Origin: Nonlabens antarcticus
Lineage (GTDB): Bacteria; Bacteroidota; Bacteroidia; Flavobacteriales; Flavobacteriaceae
Assembly: GCF_015356755.1 (NCBI RefSeq)
Contig: NZ_JADFCO010000066.1
Coordinates: 620,001-684,000 of the forward strand
Direction of reading: 5' to 3'
Length of the DNA: 64,000 bases
Shown: positions 17,943 to 27,231 of the stretch, one piece after another
How positions within the stretch are numbered: the stretch's first letter is position 1
Layout of the letters: each line of letters begins with the position of its first letter
Notes under the pieces: model-generated
Told to the model about the DNA's origin: nothing
What the model saw: only the letters and a program-made list of their open reading frames with translations
Database searches by the model: none
Position numbers and translations under genes: made by a program

Positions 17943-20240
17943 TTAGTCGTCTTTCACGTCATAGCGGTCGTGCATCATCACTTTATCCCATGCCGCAACA
18001 AAATCCCGTACAAACCGATCCTGAGCATTTTCAGCGCCATAAACCTCTGCGATGTTGCGCAGTTGTGCGTTAGAACCAAAAATCAGATCACAGCGTGTTG
18101 CGGTATATTTAGTTTGCCCATCTGCACGACTTTTGATGTCAAATAGCAATTTACTCGAGCTTTTAGGAACCCATTCATAATCCATGCTGGTCAGCACTTG
18201 GAAAAAATCGTTGGTCAACTGTCCGGGCCGTTTTGTAAATACGCCATGCTTGGAGTGATCAAAATTCTGATCCAGAACCCGCAGGCCTCCGGTCAATACC
18301 GTCCATTCTGGAGCGTTTAAGTTTAAGAGCTGCGCTCTGTCCAGAAAGATTCTTTCAGAAGAAACGCGGTATCCAACTTTTGAATTATGGTAGTTTTTGA
18401 ATCCGTCAGAAACGGGTTTGAGCCAGTCAAAACTTTCTACATCTGTCAAGTCCTGCGTGGTATCCGTTCGTCCTGGTGTAAAGGGAACTTTAACGGGAGT
18501 ACCGGCATCGTTAGCGGCCATTTCTATGGCGGCGCAACCACCGAGAACAACCAAATCTGCTAGGGAAACCTGCTTGTCACCAGATTGCTTTCCATTGAAG
18601 CTGCCCTGGATTTCTTTAAGCTTATGAAGGACTTCATTCAATTCTGCTGGGCGGTTCATTTCCCAGCTGTTTTGAGGTTCTAAAGCGATACGAGCGCCAT
18701 TTGCACCACCACGTTTATCAGAATGTCGGTAAATTGCCGCTGATGACCATGCTGCGTTTACTAATGCTGATACCGTCAGATTAGTTTCATGGATTTGGCT
18801 TTTTAAATCGGCAATGTCTTGATCATTAATTAACTCATGATTACAAACAGGAACTGGATCTTGCCATAATAGATCTTCTTTAGGTACTTCTGGGCCTAGG
18901 TAGCGGTCTTTAGGTCCCATGTCCCGGTGGGTTAATTTGTACCACGCTTTCGCGAAAGCGTCTGTGAAATAATCAAAATCATTCATGAATTTTTCACACA
19001 CCTTGCGGTATTCTGGATCTACCTTCAACGCAATGTCAGAGGTCATCATCATGAGATCGTCCATTTTGCCATCAATATGCGCATCTGGCGTTTTAGGGGC
19101 GTTGCGATTAATAGGTGTCCACTGTGAAGCGCCAGCCGGACTGACTTTTTGCTCCCATTCAAATTTGAAAAGATTTTTTAGATAATCATTGTCCCATTCG
19201 GTAGGGTTGGGCGTCCATGAACCTTCAATACCGTTGGTACTCGTGAATTCTGCATTTCCTGTGCCTACCGGATTATGCCATCCAAAACCCTGCGCTTCAA
19301 TGGATGCAGCTTCCGGAGCGGCACCTATTTTATCAGAATTTACCATCCCGTGACTTTTACCAAAAGCATGACCGCCAGCAATCAAGGCCACCGTTTCTTC
19401 ATCACCCATCGCCATGCGCTTGAAGGATTCCCGTATGTGCCGCGCAGAATCCTGGGGATCCATATTCCCGCCTGGTCCTTCAGGATTTACATAAATCAAG
19501 TTGGAATGCGTTGCGGCCAGCGGGTTTTCTAGATCGTGGTATTTCTCTTTAAGCCCGCCTACCCATCGCAGGTTTTCATTCACCATTTCTTCAGGATGGC
19601 CTTTGCGATCGCCAGCTGTCATGGATTCATCAAATGGTTTTCCATCCCAAAACTCGGGTCCCCAGTACGTGCTACGGTCTGGTTCCCAAGCATCGCGACG
19701 GCCACCGGCAAAACCATAAGTTGGGAAATTCATGATTTCAAGCGAACAGTTTCCAGCGAGAATGATCAGGTCTGCCCACGAGAGTGCGGTTCCGTATTTT
19801 TTCTTGATAGGCCATAACAACCGTCTGGATTTATCTGTATTTCCATTGTCCCACCAGGAATTGATGGGAGCAAAGCGCTGCATTGCTTGTGCCGCGCCAC
19901 CGCGACCGTCAGCAATACGATAGGATCCGGCAGAATGCCAGGCCATACGGATCATTTGTGGACCATAATTGTTATAATCTGCTGGCCACCAGTCTTTAGA
20001 ATCTACGAGTAGCGCTTTAATCTCTTTTTTTAATTGATCATAATCCAGATTATTGAATTCTTTCTTATAATCCTCATCACTCAATGGGTTTGAAGCTGGC
20101 TGTTCCTGATGCAATAAATCAACTTGCAAACGATTGGGCCACCAGTCATCGGTGCTTGGAGCCGATCCCATGGCGCCACCGACTCGCGTACCGCGGAAAG
20201 GACATTGTTCAAGATTTTCTGGATTGTCTATGTTTTTCAT
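17943..20240 (-). CDS. katG: Catalase-peroxidase KatG
   Basis: A 765-residue bifunctional haem enzyme that degrades hydrogen peroxide and oxidises peroxidatic donors, in the cytoplasm. Distal haem residues are Arg98, Trp101 and His102 ([11 protein letters not shown]); the proximal His291 is in GGHAFGK. The Met-Tyr-Trp adduct that gives catalase activity is present as Trp101, Tyr250 and Met276. The Trp-to-Tyr spacing is 149 residues against 122 in M. tuberculosis KatG (Trp107/Tyr229), so large loop 1 is longer. Both KatG halves are present. It is a single gene with a strong terminator and no OxyR beside it. A dispersed palindrome encodes AFAKA in the conserved segment before [10 protein letters not shown]. 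Confidence 0.98.
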   Translation of the reverse strand: MKNIDNPENLEQCPFRGTRVGGAMGSAPSTDDWWPNRLQVDLLHQEQPASNPLSDEDYKKEFNNLDYDQLKKEIKALLVDSKDWWPADYNNYGPQMIRMAWHSAGSYRIADGRGGAAQAMQRFAPINSWWDNGNTDKSRRLLWPIKKKYGTALSWADLIILAGNCSLEIMNFPTYGFAGGRRDAWEPDRSTYWGPEFWDGKPFDESMTAGDRKGHPEEMVNENLRWVGGLKEKYHDLENPLAATHSNLIYVNPEGPGGNMDPQDSARHIRESFKRMAMGDEETVALIAGGHAFGKSHGMVNSDKIGAAPEAASIEAQGFGWHNPVGTGNAEFTSTNGIEGSWTPNPTEWDNDYLKNLFKFEWEQKVSPAGASQWTPINRNAPKTPDAHIDGKMDDLMMMTSDIALKVDPEYRKVCEKFMNDFDYFTDAFAKAWYKLTHRDMGPKDRYLGPEVPKEDLLWQDPVPVCNHELINDQDIADLKSQIHETNLTVSALVNAAWSSAAIYRHSDKRGGANGARIALEPQNSWEMNRPAELNEVLHKLKEIQGSFNGKQSGDKQVSLADLVVLGGCAAIEMAANDAGTPVKVPFTPGRTDTTQDLTDVESFDWLKPVSDGFKNYHNSKVGYRVSSERIFLDRAQLLNLNAPEWTVLTGGLRVLDQNFDHSKHGVFTKRPGQLTNDFFQVLTSMDYEWVPKSSSKLLFDIKSRADGQTKYTATRCDLIFGSNAQLRNIAEVYGAENAQDRFVRDFVAAWDKVMMHDRYDVKDD
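18945..18960. repeat. Dispersed palindrome inside conserved katG sequence
   Basis: Intact CGCTTTCGCGAAAGCG encodes AFAKA in [14 protein letters not shown]. KatG proteins generally read DAFARAWFKLTHRD here, so no residues were inserted. Confidence 0.92.
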
Positions 20241-20680
20241 ATTATGTTTTATTGTAGTTTTCTATAGCTCCAAGAAAATTAATATTTAATTATTTCTAGG
20301 AAAGTTCACAGTTCACAAATTCAAAAATGATGTATTGAAGCAGTTTCCTTAAAACTATTAGATCTAGTGGAAAAACAGTGGCTATTCCCTGTTAATTTAA
20401 AACCAAATCTCTTTATTCACTTGAACAGAAAGTGTAATTATGAAATATTCATAGCTATTAGTCTAAGCCCTTAAAAATTTAAAATTTATATGTTTAATAC
20501 TAAAAGGAATCACTTCAATTTGAGAATAGAAAGAAAGCATGAATAGAAGAAAGCTATTTTTTGTCTGTGATAGGATCTTTTTAATATGGAAAATGTTAGG
20601 CTGTGCTATATCCTTAGTTAACGAACGATTGATTCTCTATTATAAATTAGATAATAATATGAAATTTGATAATTAACAAT
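20241..20680. other. AT-rich intergenic region, no feature seen
   Basis: 440 bases upstream of katG. No perfect TAnnTTTG box close to the start and no recognisable operator; the katG promoter was not located. Confidence 0.5.
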
Positions 20681-21868
20681 CTACTTTCTTTCGTTCAAAT
20701 GATTTGCAAGATAAACCCCACTGCTAGCGCAAGCTTGTATCAAATAACCACCGGTAGGAGCATCCCAATCCAGCATCTCGCCAATACAAAATTGATTCGA
20801 TAATTTTTTCAATTCAAAATTTTCAGAAATAGCACTTAAATCTATTCCTCCCACCGTGGAAATAGCTTCATCCTTATTGACTGTACCTACAATGTCCAGT
20901 TTAAACCTCTTAATATTATTAGCTAATAATTCGATATTCAAGTAGGAATCTTTAGTCAGATATGTTTTTAATAAGTCAATTTGAGGAACACTTAGTTTTA
21001 GCTCCTTTTTTAATGTATCAGTAGTAGTTCTATGCGAGGATAATTTTATTTTTGCTTGAACTTCCTCTAAAGTGAGTGAAGGTTTGAAATCGATAAAAAC
21101 AGTCGCTTTTGAATTTGTCGATAGCTGTTTTCTTATTTTAGGACTCAGGCCGTACAAGGTATTCCCTTCTAGTCCCTGCTTTGTTATTGTTGCTTCTCCT
21201 TTTTGCTCGATGTTATCACAATAAATAGCTATGTTTTTTAATGGAGCTCCTTCATGTTTGTTGATGAATTGAGGATCCCAGTCAACCTGATGACCACAGT
21301 TTGAAGCTTTGAAAGCTTTTGTTTGAACTCCAATTTTAGAAAAAACATTTAGCCAGCTGCCATCTGATCCTGTAACTTTCCAGCTGGCCCCTCCTAAGGA
21401 AAATACGGTATAATCGGCTTTCACACTCTCTTGATTTATTATAGGGTTGTTATACTGATCCCAATCAGAAAATGTGTGTTCATACTTCATAACGGTTCCT
21501 TTGTCTTTTAGAAAACTAAGAATGGCGTTGAGGACTTCTATAGGTTTAGTGCCTTTTGTAGGAAACACCCTTTTACTACTTCCTATATATGTTTTGATAC
21601 CTATCTGACTAAGCCAATTTCTAAAATCTGAATTGGTAAATGCCGATATTGCTTTGTTTAAAAAATCGTTTGGTGTGAAACGATCAATAAAAGTACCTAT
21701 AGGTTCTGAATGGGTTAAATTGAAACCTCCTTTACCAGCAACCAAAAATTTACGCCCAGCTGTTTTATTTTTCTCGTAAATGGTAACCTCAAATTTTTCA
21801 GCATCTAAAAAAGCGGCTAAAAATAATGCAGATGTTCCCCCACCAATAATAGCAACTTTTTTTTTCAT
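20681..21868 (-). CDS. BaiN/HI0933-like flavoprotein (PP_4765-like group)
   Basis: A 395-residue protein. The start at 21868 puts MKKKVAIIGGGTSAL at the N-terminus; the longer frame would begin upstream of the promoter box. The GGGTSAL FAD motif, then GRKFLVAGKGGFNLTHSE, which is typical of the HI0933 (BaiN) superfamily, and a C-terminal GEMLDWDAPTGGYLIQ flavin-contact segment are present. Members are NAD(P)/FAD oxidoreductases of mostly unknown substrate. The TACTTTTG box ends four bases before the ATG, so the mRNA is probably leaderless. No obvious partner gene. Confidence 0.88.
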   Translation of the reverse strand: MKKKVAIIGGGTSALFLAAFLDAEKFEVTIYEKNKTAGRKFLVAGKGGFNLTHSEPIGTFIDRFTPNDFLNKAISAFTNSDFRNWLSQIGIKTYIGSSKRVFPTKGTKPIEVLNAILSFLKDKGTVMKYEHTFSDWDQYNNPIINQESVKADYTVFSLGGASWKVTGSDGSWLNVFSKIGVQTKAFKASNCGHQVDWDPQFINKHEGAPLKNIAIYCDNIEQKGEATITKQGLEGNTLYGLSPKIRKQLSTNSKATVFIDFKPSLTLEEVQAKIKLSSHRTTTDTLKKELKLSVPQIDLLKTYLTKDSYLNIELLANNIKRFKLDIVGTVNKDEAISTVGGIDLSAISENFELKKLSNQFCIGEMLDWDAPTGGYLIQACASSGVYLANHLNERK

Positions 21869-21872
21869 CTCA

Positions 21873-21880
21873 CAAAAGTA
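21873..21880 (-). promoter_or_regulatory. -7 promoter box TACTTTTG, probable leaderless start
   Basis: TAnnTTTG match on the minus strand, four bases (TGAG) before the ATG of the BaiN-like gene: the same spacing as at 15450-15457. It also argues against a start further upstream. Confidence 0.6.
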
Positions 21881-22202
21881 GTGGTTATTGAAATGCTTTA
21901 TCCGCAAGATGAGGCTTTAGGGTTTCCAAGGATTGGTTTTGCGGCTTGGAGGCTTATTCATCTGGAATGCTAGTAACAACGTTCATTATAACCACTATTA
22001 GCGTTTACGATTCTACATCCCTAAATATTCAAAACGACCACCAGCAAAAACGATTGAACGATGGAGTAACTGAACCAAAACCTTTGAAGTTCAGACAATC
22101 ATCGCTATTGAGTGTGAGAGTTTACAAGTTTCTTTATTGCGGCAGAATCTGTAACGGTAAGGTTGAGATCAATAATTAAATCTTCATCTGATTAATCCAG
22201 AT

Positions 22203-22424
22203 TTATTCCGCCGATTCAAAATTGGAAAGCACTTTTTCTGCCTTGGGGAGATGTGTATTTAATACATACAAATCAACGCTATCTCCTGAAGTTCCAAATC
22301 CAGCCAGCCTTCCTGATTCTACATTGTCTTTTATAATGGAAGAGATATTTTCCTGATCTAATAAATCTGCTAATCTGCTGATGGTTATTGATGATCCTGC
22401 GTAAATTTTTGTGTATTCTTCCAT
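22203..22424 (-). CDS. DUF2007 family protein
   Basis: A 73-residue protein with the whole DUF2007 pattern: an N-terminal YTKIYAGSSITISRLADLL, then RLAGFGTSGDSVDLYVL, and a C-terminal amphipathic helix. DUF2007 proteins are small soluble ferredoxin-like-fold proteins once called putative signal-transducing proteins; their role is unknown. It follows the SDR gene by about 95 bases on the same strand and may be co-transcribed. The roughly 330 bases before the BaiN-like gene start hold no credible gene. Confidence 0.82.
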   Translation of the reverse strand: MEEYTKIYAGSSITISRLADLLDQENISSIIKDNVESGRLAGFGTSGDSVDLYVLNTHLPKAEKVLSNFESAE

Positions 22425-22519
22425 GTTGGTAATGTTTAAATTGTTTTTAAAATGAAATACAGGGTTCGCTAATTGATTTCAAAAAATGATGGGATCGTTG
22501 GCCTAGTGTAAATTACTAA

Positions 22520-23239
22520 TTATGGATTTGTTGACCACAAAGAAGCTGTTTTGAGCATGGCTCTTCTGGGGAGTTTTAATCCAGCAACAATCAGCTCGGC
22601 AAAATCTTCTGGTTGTAAAACGCTGTCTTCAGAGTCTTTGTCGGCTATTCCTAACTCTACAGACATGTCAGATGCTATTGTGCTAGGTGTAAGTGTACAA
22701 ACTCTTATATTGTCTTTACGAACTTCTTTCATTAATGCTTCAGACATTCCTACCACCGCAAATTTAGATGCAGAATAGGCAGAAGTGTTGGCATTTGCAA
22801 CTAATCCAGCTGTAGAGGCCACATTTATAATATCACCTTCATTCTTTTCTATTAAGTGCGGTAATACTTCTTTAGTCATGTAATACATTCCCATAAGATT
22901 TGTTTGTATAATCTGACTCCACTGGGTCACTTCCATTTCATTAAAAGTACCAAACGCTGCAATTCCTGCATTGTTCACCAAAATATCTACGGAACCTAAT
23001 TTGTCGATAATCTCTTTGACACTGCTTTTAACTTCGTCATAATTGCTTACATCAAAAACGGAGTACAGCGCATTAACACCTAAAGATTCTAATTCTGCAA
23101 CGGTTTCTTTCATTACATCTTCAGTTCTACCAGTAATAGCTACATAAATTCCTTCTTTCGCGAAAGCGATAGCAGTTGCCTTTCCTAATCCTCTGCCGCC
23201 TCCTGTGATTATAGCTTTTTTACCTTTTAAGTTTTGCAT
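22520..23239 (-). CDS. Short-chain dehydrogenase/reductase, FabG-like
   Basis: A 239-residue classical SDR: TGGGRGLG (12-19) for NAD(P) binding, NNAG (89-92), catalytic Ser142, Tyr155 and Lys159 (YSASK). The closest type is 3-oxoacyl-ACP reductase, but there are no fatty-acid genes nearby and standalone FabG-like SDRs reduce varied ketones. Cytoplasmic. The IAFAKEG segment is encoded by a slightly degenerate copy of the dispersed palindrome at a position where SDRs commonly have A-x-A-F-A-x-E-G, so nothing was inserted. Confidence 0.92.
   Translation of the reverse strand: MQNLKGKKAIITGGGRGLGKATAIAFAKEGIYVAITGRTEDVMKETVAELESLGVNALYSVFDVSNYDEVKSSVKEIIDKLGSVDILVNNAGIAAFGTFNEMEVTQWSQIIQTNLMGMYYMTKEVLPHLIEKNEGDIINVASTAGLVANANTSAYSASKFAVVGMSEALMKEVRKDNIRVCTLTPSTIASDMSVELGIADKDSEDSVLQPEDFAELIVAGLKLPRRAMLKTASLWSTNP
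23155..23168. repeat. Dispersed palindrome, coding copy, one arm shortened
   Basis: CTTTCGCGAAAGCG: the core is perfect and the left arm lacks the outer CG. It encodes AFAKE in the SDR gene. Confidence 0.8.
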
Positions 23240-23569
23240 GCTTCTTTTTTATGTTGATTTGTATCGTTAATAAGTACCGGAGTAAAGTTAACCTTGACTT
23301 TTTAATTAACGGCAAGAGTCGTAGACTTTATCCATAGATTTTCTTACTTGTGAAAGTTATAAAAGTGATCAATAAATTCAACTGCATCTGAAAATATCAA
23401 TCTGATTCTGGATAGACTTGATTTAATTACCGATCAAGAATAACGCTGTGATTATTGTAAAGTGATTGAAAATAGGAGAAAAAGTATACTTAATTAGTGT
23501 GAAGTAATTGTTTGGATAGATTAGTCTAAATAACAGCTAAACAATAAATTAAATATCGATAAATGATAT
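23240..23569. other. AT-rich intergenic region, no feature seen
   Basis: 330 bases between two genes of the same strand; no recognised promoter box or hairpin. Confidence 0.5.
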
Positions 23570-25837
23570 TCAATTATTATCTATTATAGAAACCCTGTAA
23601 CTATTAGTTGTCTTTTCTAGATTTTCTGAAAGTGATTTTAACCAGTTCATGTGATTAGCAATGAGGTAAGCTTCCTGTAAACCATGAAGAGTTTCCGTGT
23701 CTAATTCTGTATTTCCCTTTTTAATATTCTCATCCCTCATATTTGATAACAGACGGTATTTATCAAGTAATTTATCTTGTGCATCTTCAATGCTCTCCTC
23801 ATTAATTTTTACCATGGATGATGTGGTATTTAAACAGTCAAATGACATTTGGAGCGTTTTAGCAATCCGTTCCATCAACCTATTAAACTCCACCGAGGCT
23901 GGAGTGGTTCTATGATTGATCATAAAATTGCCGATGGATGCAATCGCTGAGATCATGGTTTGATTAAGGGTTACAATCTCATAAATGAGTTGAAATTCTT
24001 TCTGTTTTGATTTAGGGTCCTGTGTCAAGCGTTGAAACGCCGCATTCAAGTTGCTGATCGCAAGAAAAGCTTCTTTCCTTGCCAGATTATAAGGCAGTTT
24101 GTTTGTTGACGGGTCTTGATACAAAGCTTGTGTTGCTAAAAGATAGTCCCTATTCATTTTCAAGGCATTCAACAAAACCTGCTTGAGGTTGTTGACTTCC
24201 CAACTGGGAACTATTAAATAATTTGCTAAAACAGCAATAACAGACCCTATAACAGTATCGAGCACGCGGTATTGAATAACCTCAAAGGCATCAGGATTAA
24301 TCAGACAATACACAAAAATTATACTAATGGTAATTAAAGCTGCTGCCGACTTATAATTGAGCTGAAGCAATGAAAAAGCAAATATTAATGAAACAAACGC
24401 AAGGACAGCATAGACGACAACATTCTGGGTTATTAGCACGATCCCAACAGCGATTACAGCACCTATCAGAGTGCCTATAATACGGTCTTTTGATCTAGTT
24501 CTGGTCAGTCCATAGCTAGGACGCATGATCACAATTATGGTTAATAAAATCCAATAGGTATTTTGAATATCAAAAACGACACCCAGCATAAAGGCAAATA
24601 TAATCGCGATAGTGAGCCTTAAAGAATGTCTGAACATCGTAGAGCTCAGACTGAAATTTTGAAGTAGAACGTTCAGTCGGTATTCCTGAAGGGTTAAAAA
24701 CTGAGTGGAATTCTGCCGCTTTAAAGATATTTTAGAAGCATCCTGAACATTTGCCATCACTTTTCTAATGGCTTGTATTTCCTGAAGTAATTGTTCTTGA
24801 TAATCGTATAAATTCTTCAAAACCAGTGCGCCCTCTCGCGCTTCAGGTAGTTTGACTTTATTGATATATTCTGTTATGATGTCATTGGCTTTCGCCAAAG
24901 CTGCTAGCAAAATTTTATTTTCAGGTATTTTATCATTCTGAATTAACAATTCAGATAAACGTATTAAATGGTTGCCCATTTTTTTATTCAGCTTTTTAGA
25001 AGCCTTTAAGTACTCTTTGCGCTCGCCGAAGATGCCGTCGATGGTATCGTAATCTAAATGTTTAGCTTCGATCAATTCAAAAATCTTAATAGAAGAAAGA
25101 AAGATTAACAACTGTTTTTCTTCATAGCGAGATCGCCCAGAACGTTTTCTGGCGGTAAGAAGCGTTTCACGTAGCGTTTCATGTTTGTCGTTAATTTGAC
25201 TTTGAAGAACAAACGTTTGTTTTAACCCTTCCTCGCGTTTATTTTTATTGGTTAAGAGTTTGGCTCTTAATTTTAAATATTTCCCTATAAGCTGCAGTGT
25301 GTTTGACAAAAGCTGATTTTGATCTTTTTTAGGTGCTAGTTTTTGAAAAATAAGAGAAACGATGAGATACCAAAGACCACCAAGTCCCATTAACGCAACT
25401 TGAGCAAAAATTTCGGTTACTGTTTCCTTTGGAACAGCAAGTGCGATGACCATGGCTAATAAGCCAGAAAACGAAACTAAAGAAGCCCTAAATCCATAAA
25501 CTGAAATCAGCGATATTATAAAAGTGATGACGGCAAGTGCTACAAATAAAACGGGAAGAAAAGGTTTAGAAAGATGGATTATGGCCGTAATAACCATGGT
25601 TAACCCTATACTTATAAGAATGGCATTAACCTTACGTTTGAAGCTACCTGGAATGTCACCAGGTGCATTTAAAAATGTTCCTAAAACTACAGCGGGAGCA
25701 TATTGAGAATAACCCAATAAATAAAGGACTCCAAAAGGCACCACAATACCCACGCCGATTCTTATCCCACGGTCAAAGTTGGTACTTTTTAAAAATAATT
25801 CTAATTGCTTTATTAGGTCTTTCAAATAGATTGTCAA
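23570..25837 (-). CDS. FUSC family membrane protein (YccS/YhfK-like)
   Basis: A 755-residue inner-membrane protein with the duplicated FUSC layout: about six hydrophobic helices at 20-165, a helical soluble domain rich in Lys, Glu and Leu (about 175-390), a second set of about six helices (about 395-545) and a soluble C-terminal helical domain. The family includes aromatic-acid and fusaric-acid efflux proteins (AaeB, YccS). No membrane-fusion or outer-membrane channel gene is adjacent, so it probably works alone or with a remote partner. Substrate unknown. ALAKAND near residue 315 is encoded by a mutated palindrome copy. Confidence 0.88.
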   Translation of the reverse strand: MTIYLKDLIKQLELFLKSTNFDRGIRIGVGIVVPFGVLYLLGYSQYAPAVVLGTFLNAPGDIPGSFKRKVNAILISIGLTMVITAIIHLSKPFLPVLFVALAVITFIISLISVYGFRASLVSFSGLLAMVIALAVPKETVTEIFAQVALMGLGGLWYLIVSLIFQKLAPKKDQNQLLSNTLQLIGKYLKLRAKLLTNKNKREEGLKQTFVLQSQINDKHETLRETLLTARKRSGRSRYEEKQLLIFLSSIKIFELIEAKHLDYDTIDGIFGERKEYLKASKKLNKKMGNHLIRLSELLIQNDKIPENKILLAALAKANDIITEYINKVKLPEAREGALVLKNLYDYQEQLLQEIQAIRKVMANVQDASKISLKRQNSTQFLTLQEYRLNVLLQNFSLSSTMFRHSLRLTIAIIFAFMLGVVFDIQNTYWILLTIIVIMRPSYGLTRTRSKDRIIGTLIGAVIAVGIVLITQNVVVYAVLAFVSLIFAFSLLQLNYKSAAALITISIIFVYCLINPDAFEVIQYRVLDTVIGSVIAVLANYLIVPSWEVNNLKQVLLNALKMNRDYLLATQALYQDPSTNKLPYNLARKEAFLAISNLNAAFQRLTQDPKSKQKEFQLIYEIVTLNQTMISAIASIGNFMINHRTTPASVEFNRLMERIAKTLQMSFDCLNTTSSMVKINEESIEDAQDKLLDKYRLLSNMRDENIKKGNTELDTETLHGLQEAYLIANHMNWLKSLSENLEKTTNSYRVSIIDNN
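24887..24901. repeat. Possible mutated palindrome copy
   Basis: GGCTTTCGCCAAAGC has both arms but one centre base changed (CGCC for CGCG). It encodes ALAKA in the FUSC gene. Confidence 0.4.
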
Positions 25838-26391
25838 TAGGATGGTAAGTTAGGAGAATATGGTCAGATAATCGATTCTTAAGAGCTCTTTGAATATACA
25901 AATGATCCATTATTCTAAAGAATGAAATCTCCTTAAAACCACGGTAAAATATTAAGAGTTATACCGCATAAATATTTTGAAACCTTCTCTAAGAAAAGTC
26001 ACACAATCTCAATCAGTATAATTCCAAATCTAAAAAGTCAAATTAGATTTATCAGAATAAACATTATTTAGTTGCCCGATTTTTAATAATTGGTTTATAT
26101 TTATTAACCAATTGATATATAAACGGTTAAGATGATTCACTGACTTTATGAATGAGCACTTTAAACCACTTGCAGTAAAGTAAAAAAGGATGAAGGTAGT
26201 GTAGAAATGATGTGTTTAAAAGCTTTCGCGAAAGCGGAAAAGAACTAAAAGTACTGCAATAAATAGATTTTCATAGTATCTATTATTGTCGCTAAGGATT
26301 AATAATCGCATGTTAGCTAGTTACAGATAGATTAAAAAATCTATACCTGCGTATAAGTAGCTACGCGATTAAATTTTTAATCATGATCATT
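25838..26391. other. Intergenic region containing one palindrome copy
   Basis: 554 AT-rich bases. Apart from the palindrome at 26222-26235 nothing recognisable is present. Confidence 0.5.
26222..26235. repeat. Dispersed palindrome, intergenic copy
   Basis: GCTTTCGCGAAAGC, with non-complementary flanks. Confidence 0.85.
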
Positions 26392-26964
26392 CTATTTTTT
26401 ACTTTTTCTCATGCGCTTAGGACCATACCACAACCAGAATCCAGTCACGGTAAACATGAGTAACGACAAGCCCATGATAGAAGTGTAAATAACTTTGAAT
26501 GGCTCATTACTGGTATCAAAGATCTTGTCGAGAATTGATCCATCATGGATATTTTCAATAAGATCTGCCCGTCTTTCTTCAAGATGCAAAAGCTCTCCAG
26601 TGGAGCCATCCAGCTGGATTCCCCAGTAATGATCTTCAAAAACGAATTTTACCATTCCTTTTTCTTTCCTGATATCAATTCTATCAATTTTTGTGGATAA
26701 GTCTGGTGAGACGGAATCCCTGAGAACATTTACCGCAATAGTGTGTAAACTATCAACTGTAAGCCATTCTTTTAAGTCGGTTGATAAGCCAGATTGAGAT
26801 TTGGGTAGTATTAAATTTCCAGTATGCTTCTTCCATCCCAATAGCAACCCGGTAACAGAAATAAATAAGAAAAAAACGAACAAGAAAGCCCCCATTGTTC
26901 TGTGGATCTTTCTCGAAACGCGTAATACTTTAGCTTGTTTCTTTCTCTTGTTCTTCTCCGTCAT
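26392..26964 (-). CDS. PepSY-associated transmembrane protein
   Basis: A 190-residue protein from the ATG at 26964; a GTG seven codons upstream is less likely. A basic N-terminus, a first membrane helix (about residues 22-42) in KIHRTMGAFLFVFFLFISVTG, an extracytoplasmic PepSY-like domain (about 55-150), and a second helix (about 158-178) ending GFWLWYGPKR are seen. This is the short form of the PepSY_TM family, whose longer members act near siderophore uptake or as ferric reductases. No iron-uptake gene is adjacent, so the function is open. The two membrane His of long forms are only partly represented (His22, in KIHRTMG). Confidence 0.82.
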   Translation of the reverse strand: MTEKNKRKKQAKVLRVSRKIHRTMGAFLFVFFLFISVTGLLLGWKKHTGNLILPKSQSGLSTDLKEWLTVDSLHTIAVNVLRDSVSPDLSTKIDRIDIRKEKGMVKFVFEDHYWGIQLDGSTGELLHLEERRADLIENIHDGSILDKIFDTSNEPFKVIYTSIMGLSLLMFTVTGFWLWYGPKRMRKSKK

Positions 26965-27231
26965 AATATTTTTTTCTCGCACCAAATTTAAAAAGTATTC
27001 GCTAATTTTTATTCCAAGTACCTAAGGTTAAAGCGGAACTAACACATCAAGAGAATTCTGCATTTGTTTCAAACATACGGCGTTTAAACGGAACATTCAT
27101 GAGAGATAACCCTCAAGGGATTCAAGGTGAATGAACTTGGTAAAATCTATTACAATAGAGAATCACCGTTTCACAATTGTCCAATTGGTTCCTTTACCGA
27201 TTTGATACAAGAATAGATCTAAAACTTACTT

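Noticed and set aside
21946-22179. Open frame of 77 codons between the BaiN-like and DUF2007 genes
   Set aside because: No protein-like pattern, no promoter box, and it overlaps the likely upstream region of the BaiN-like gene.
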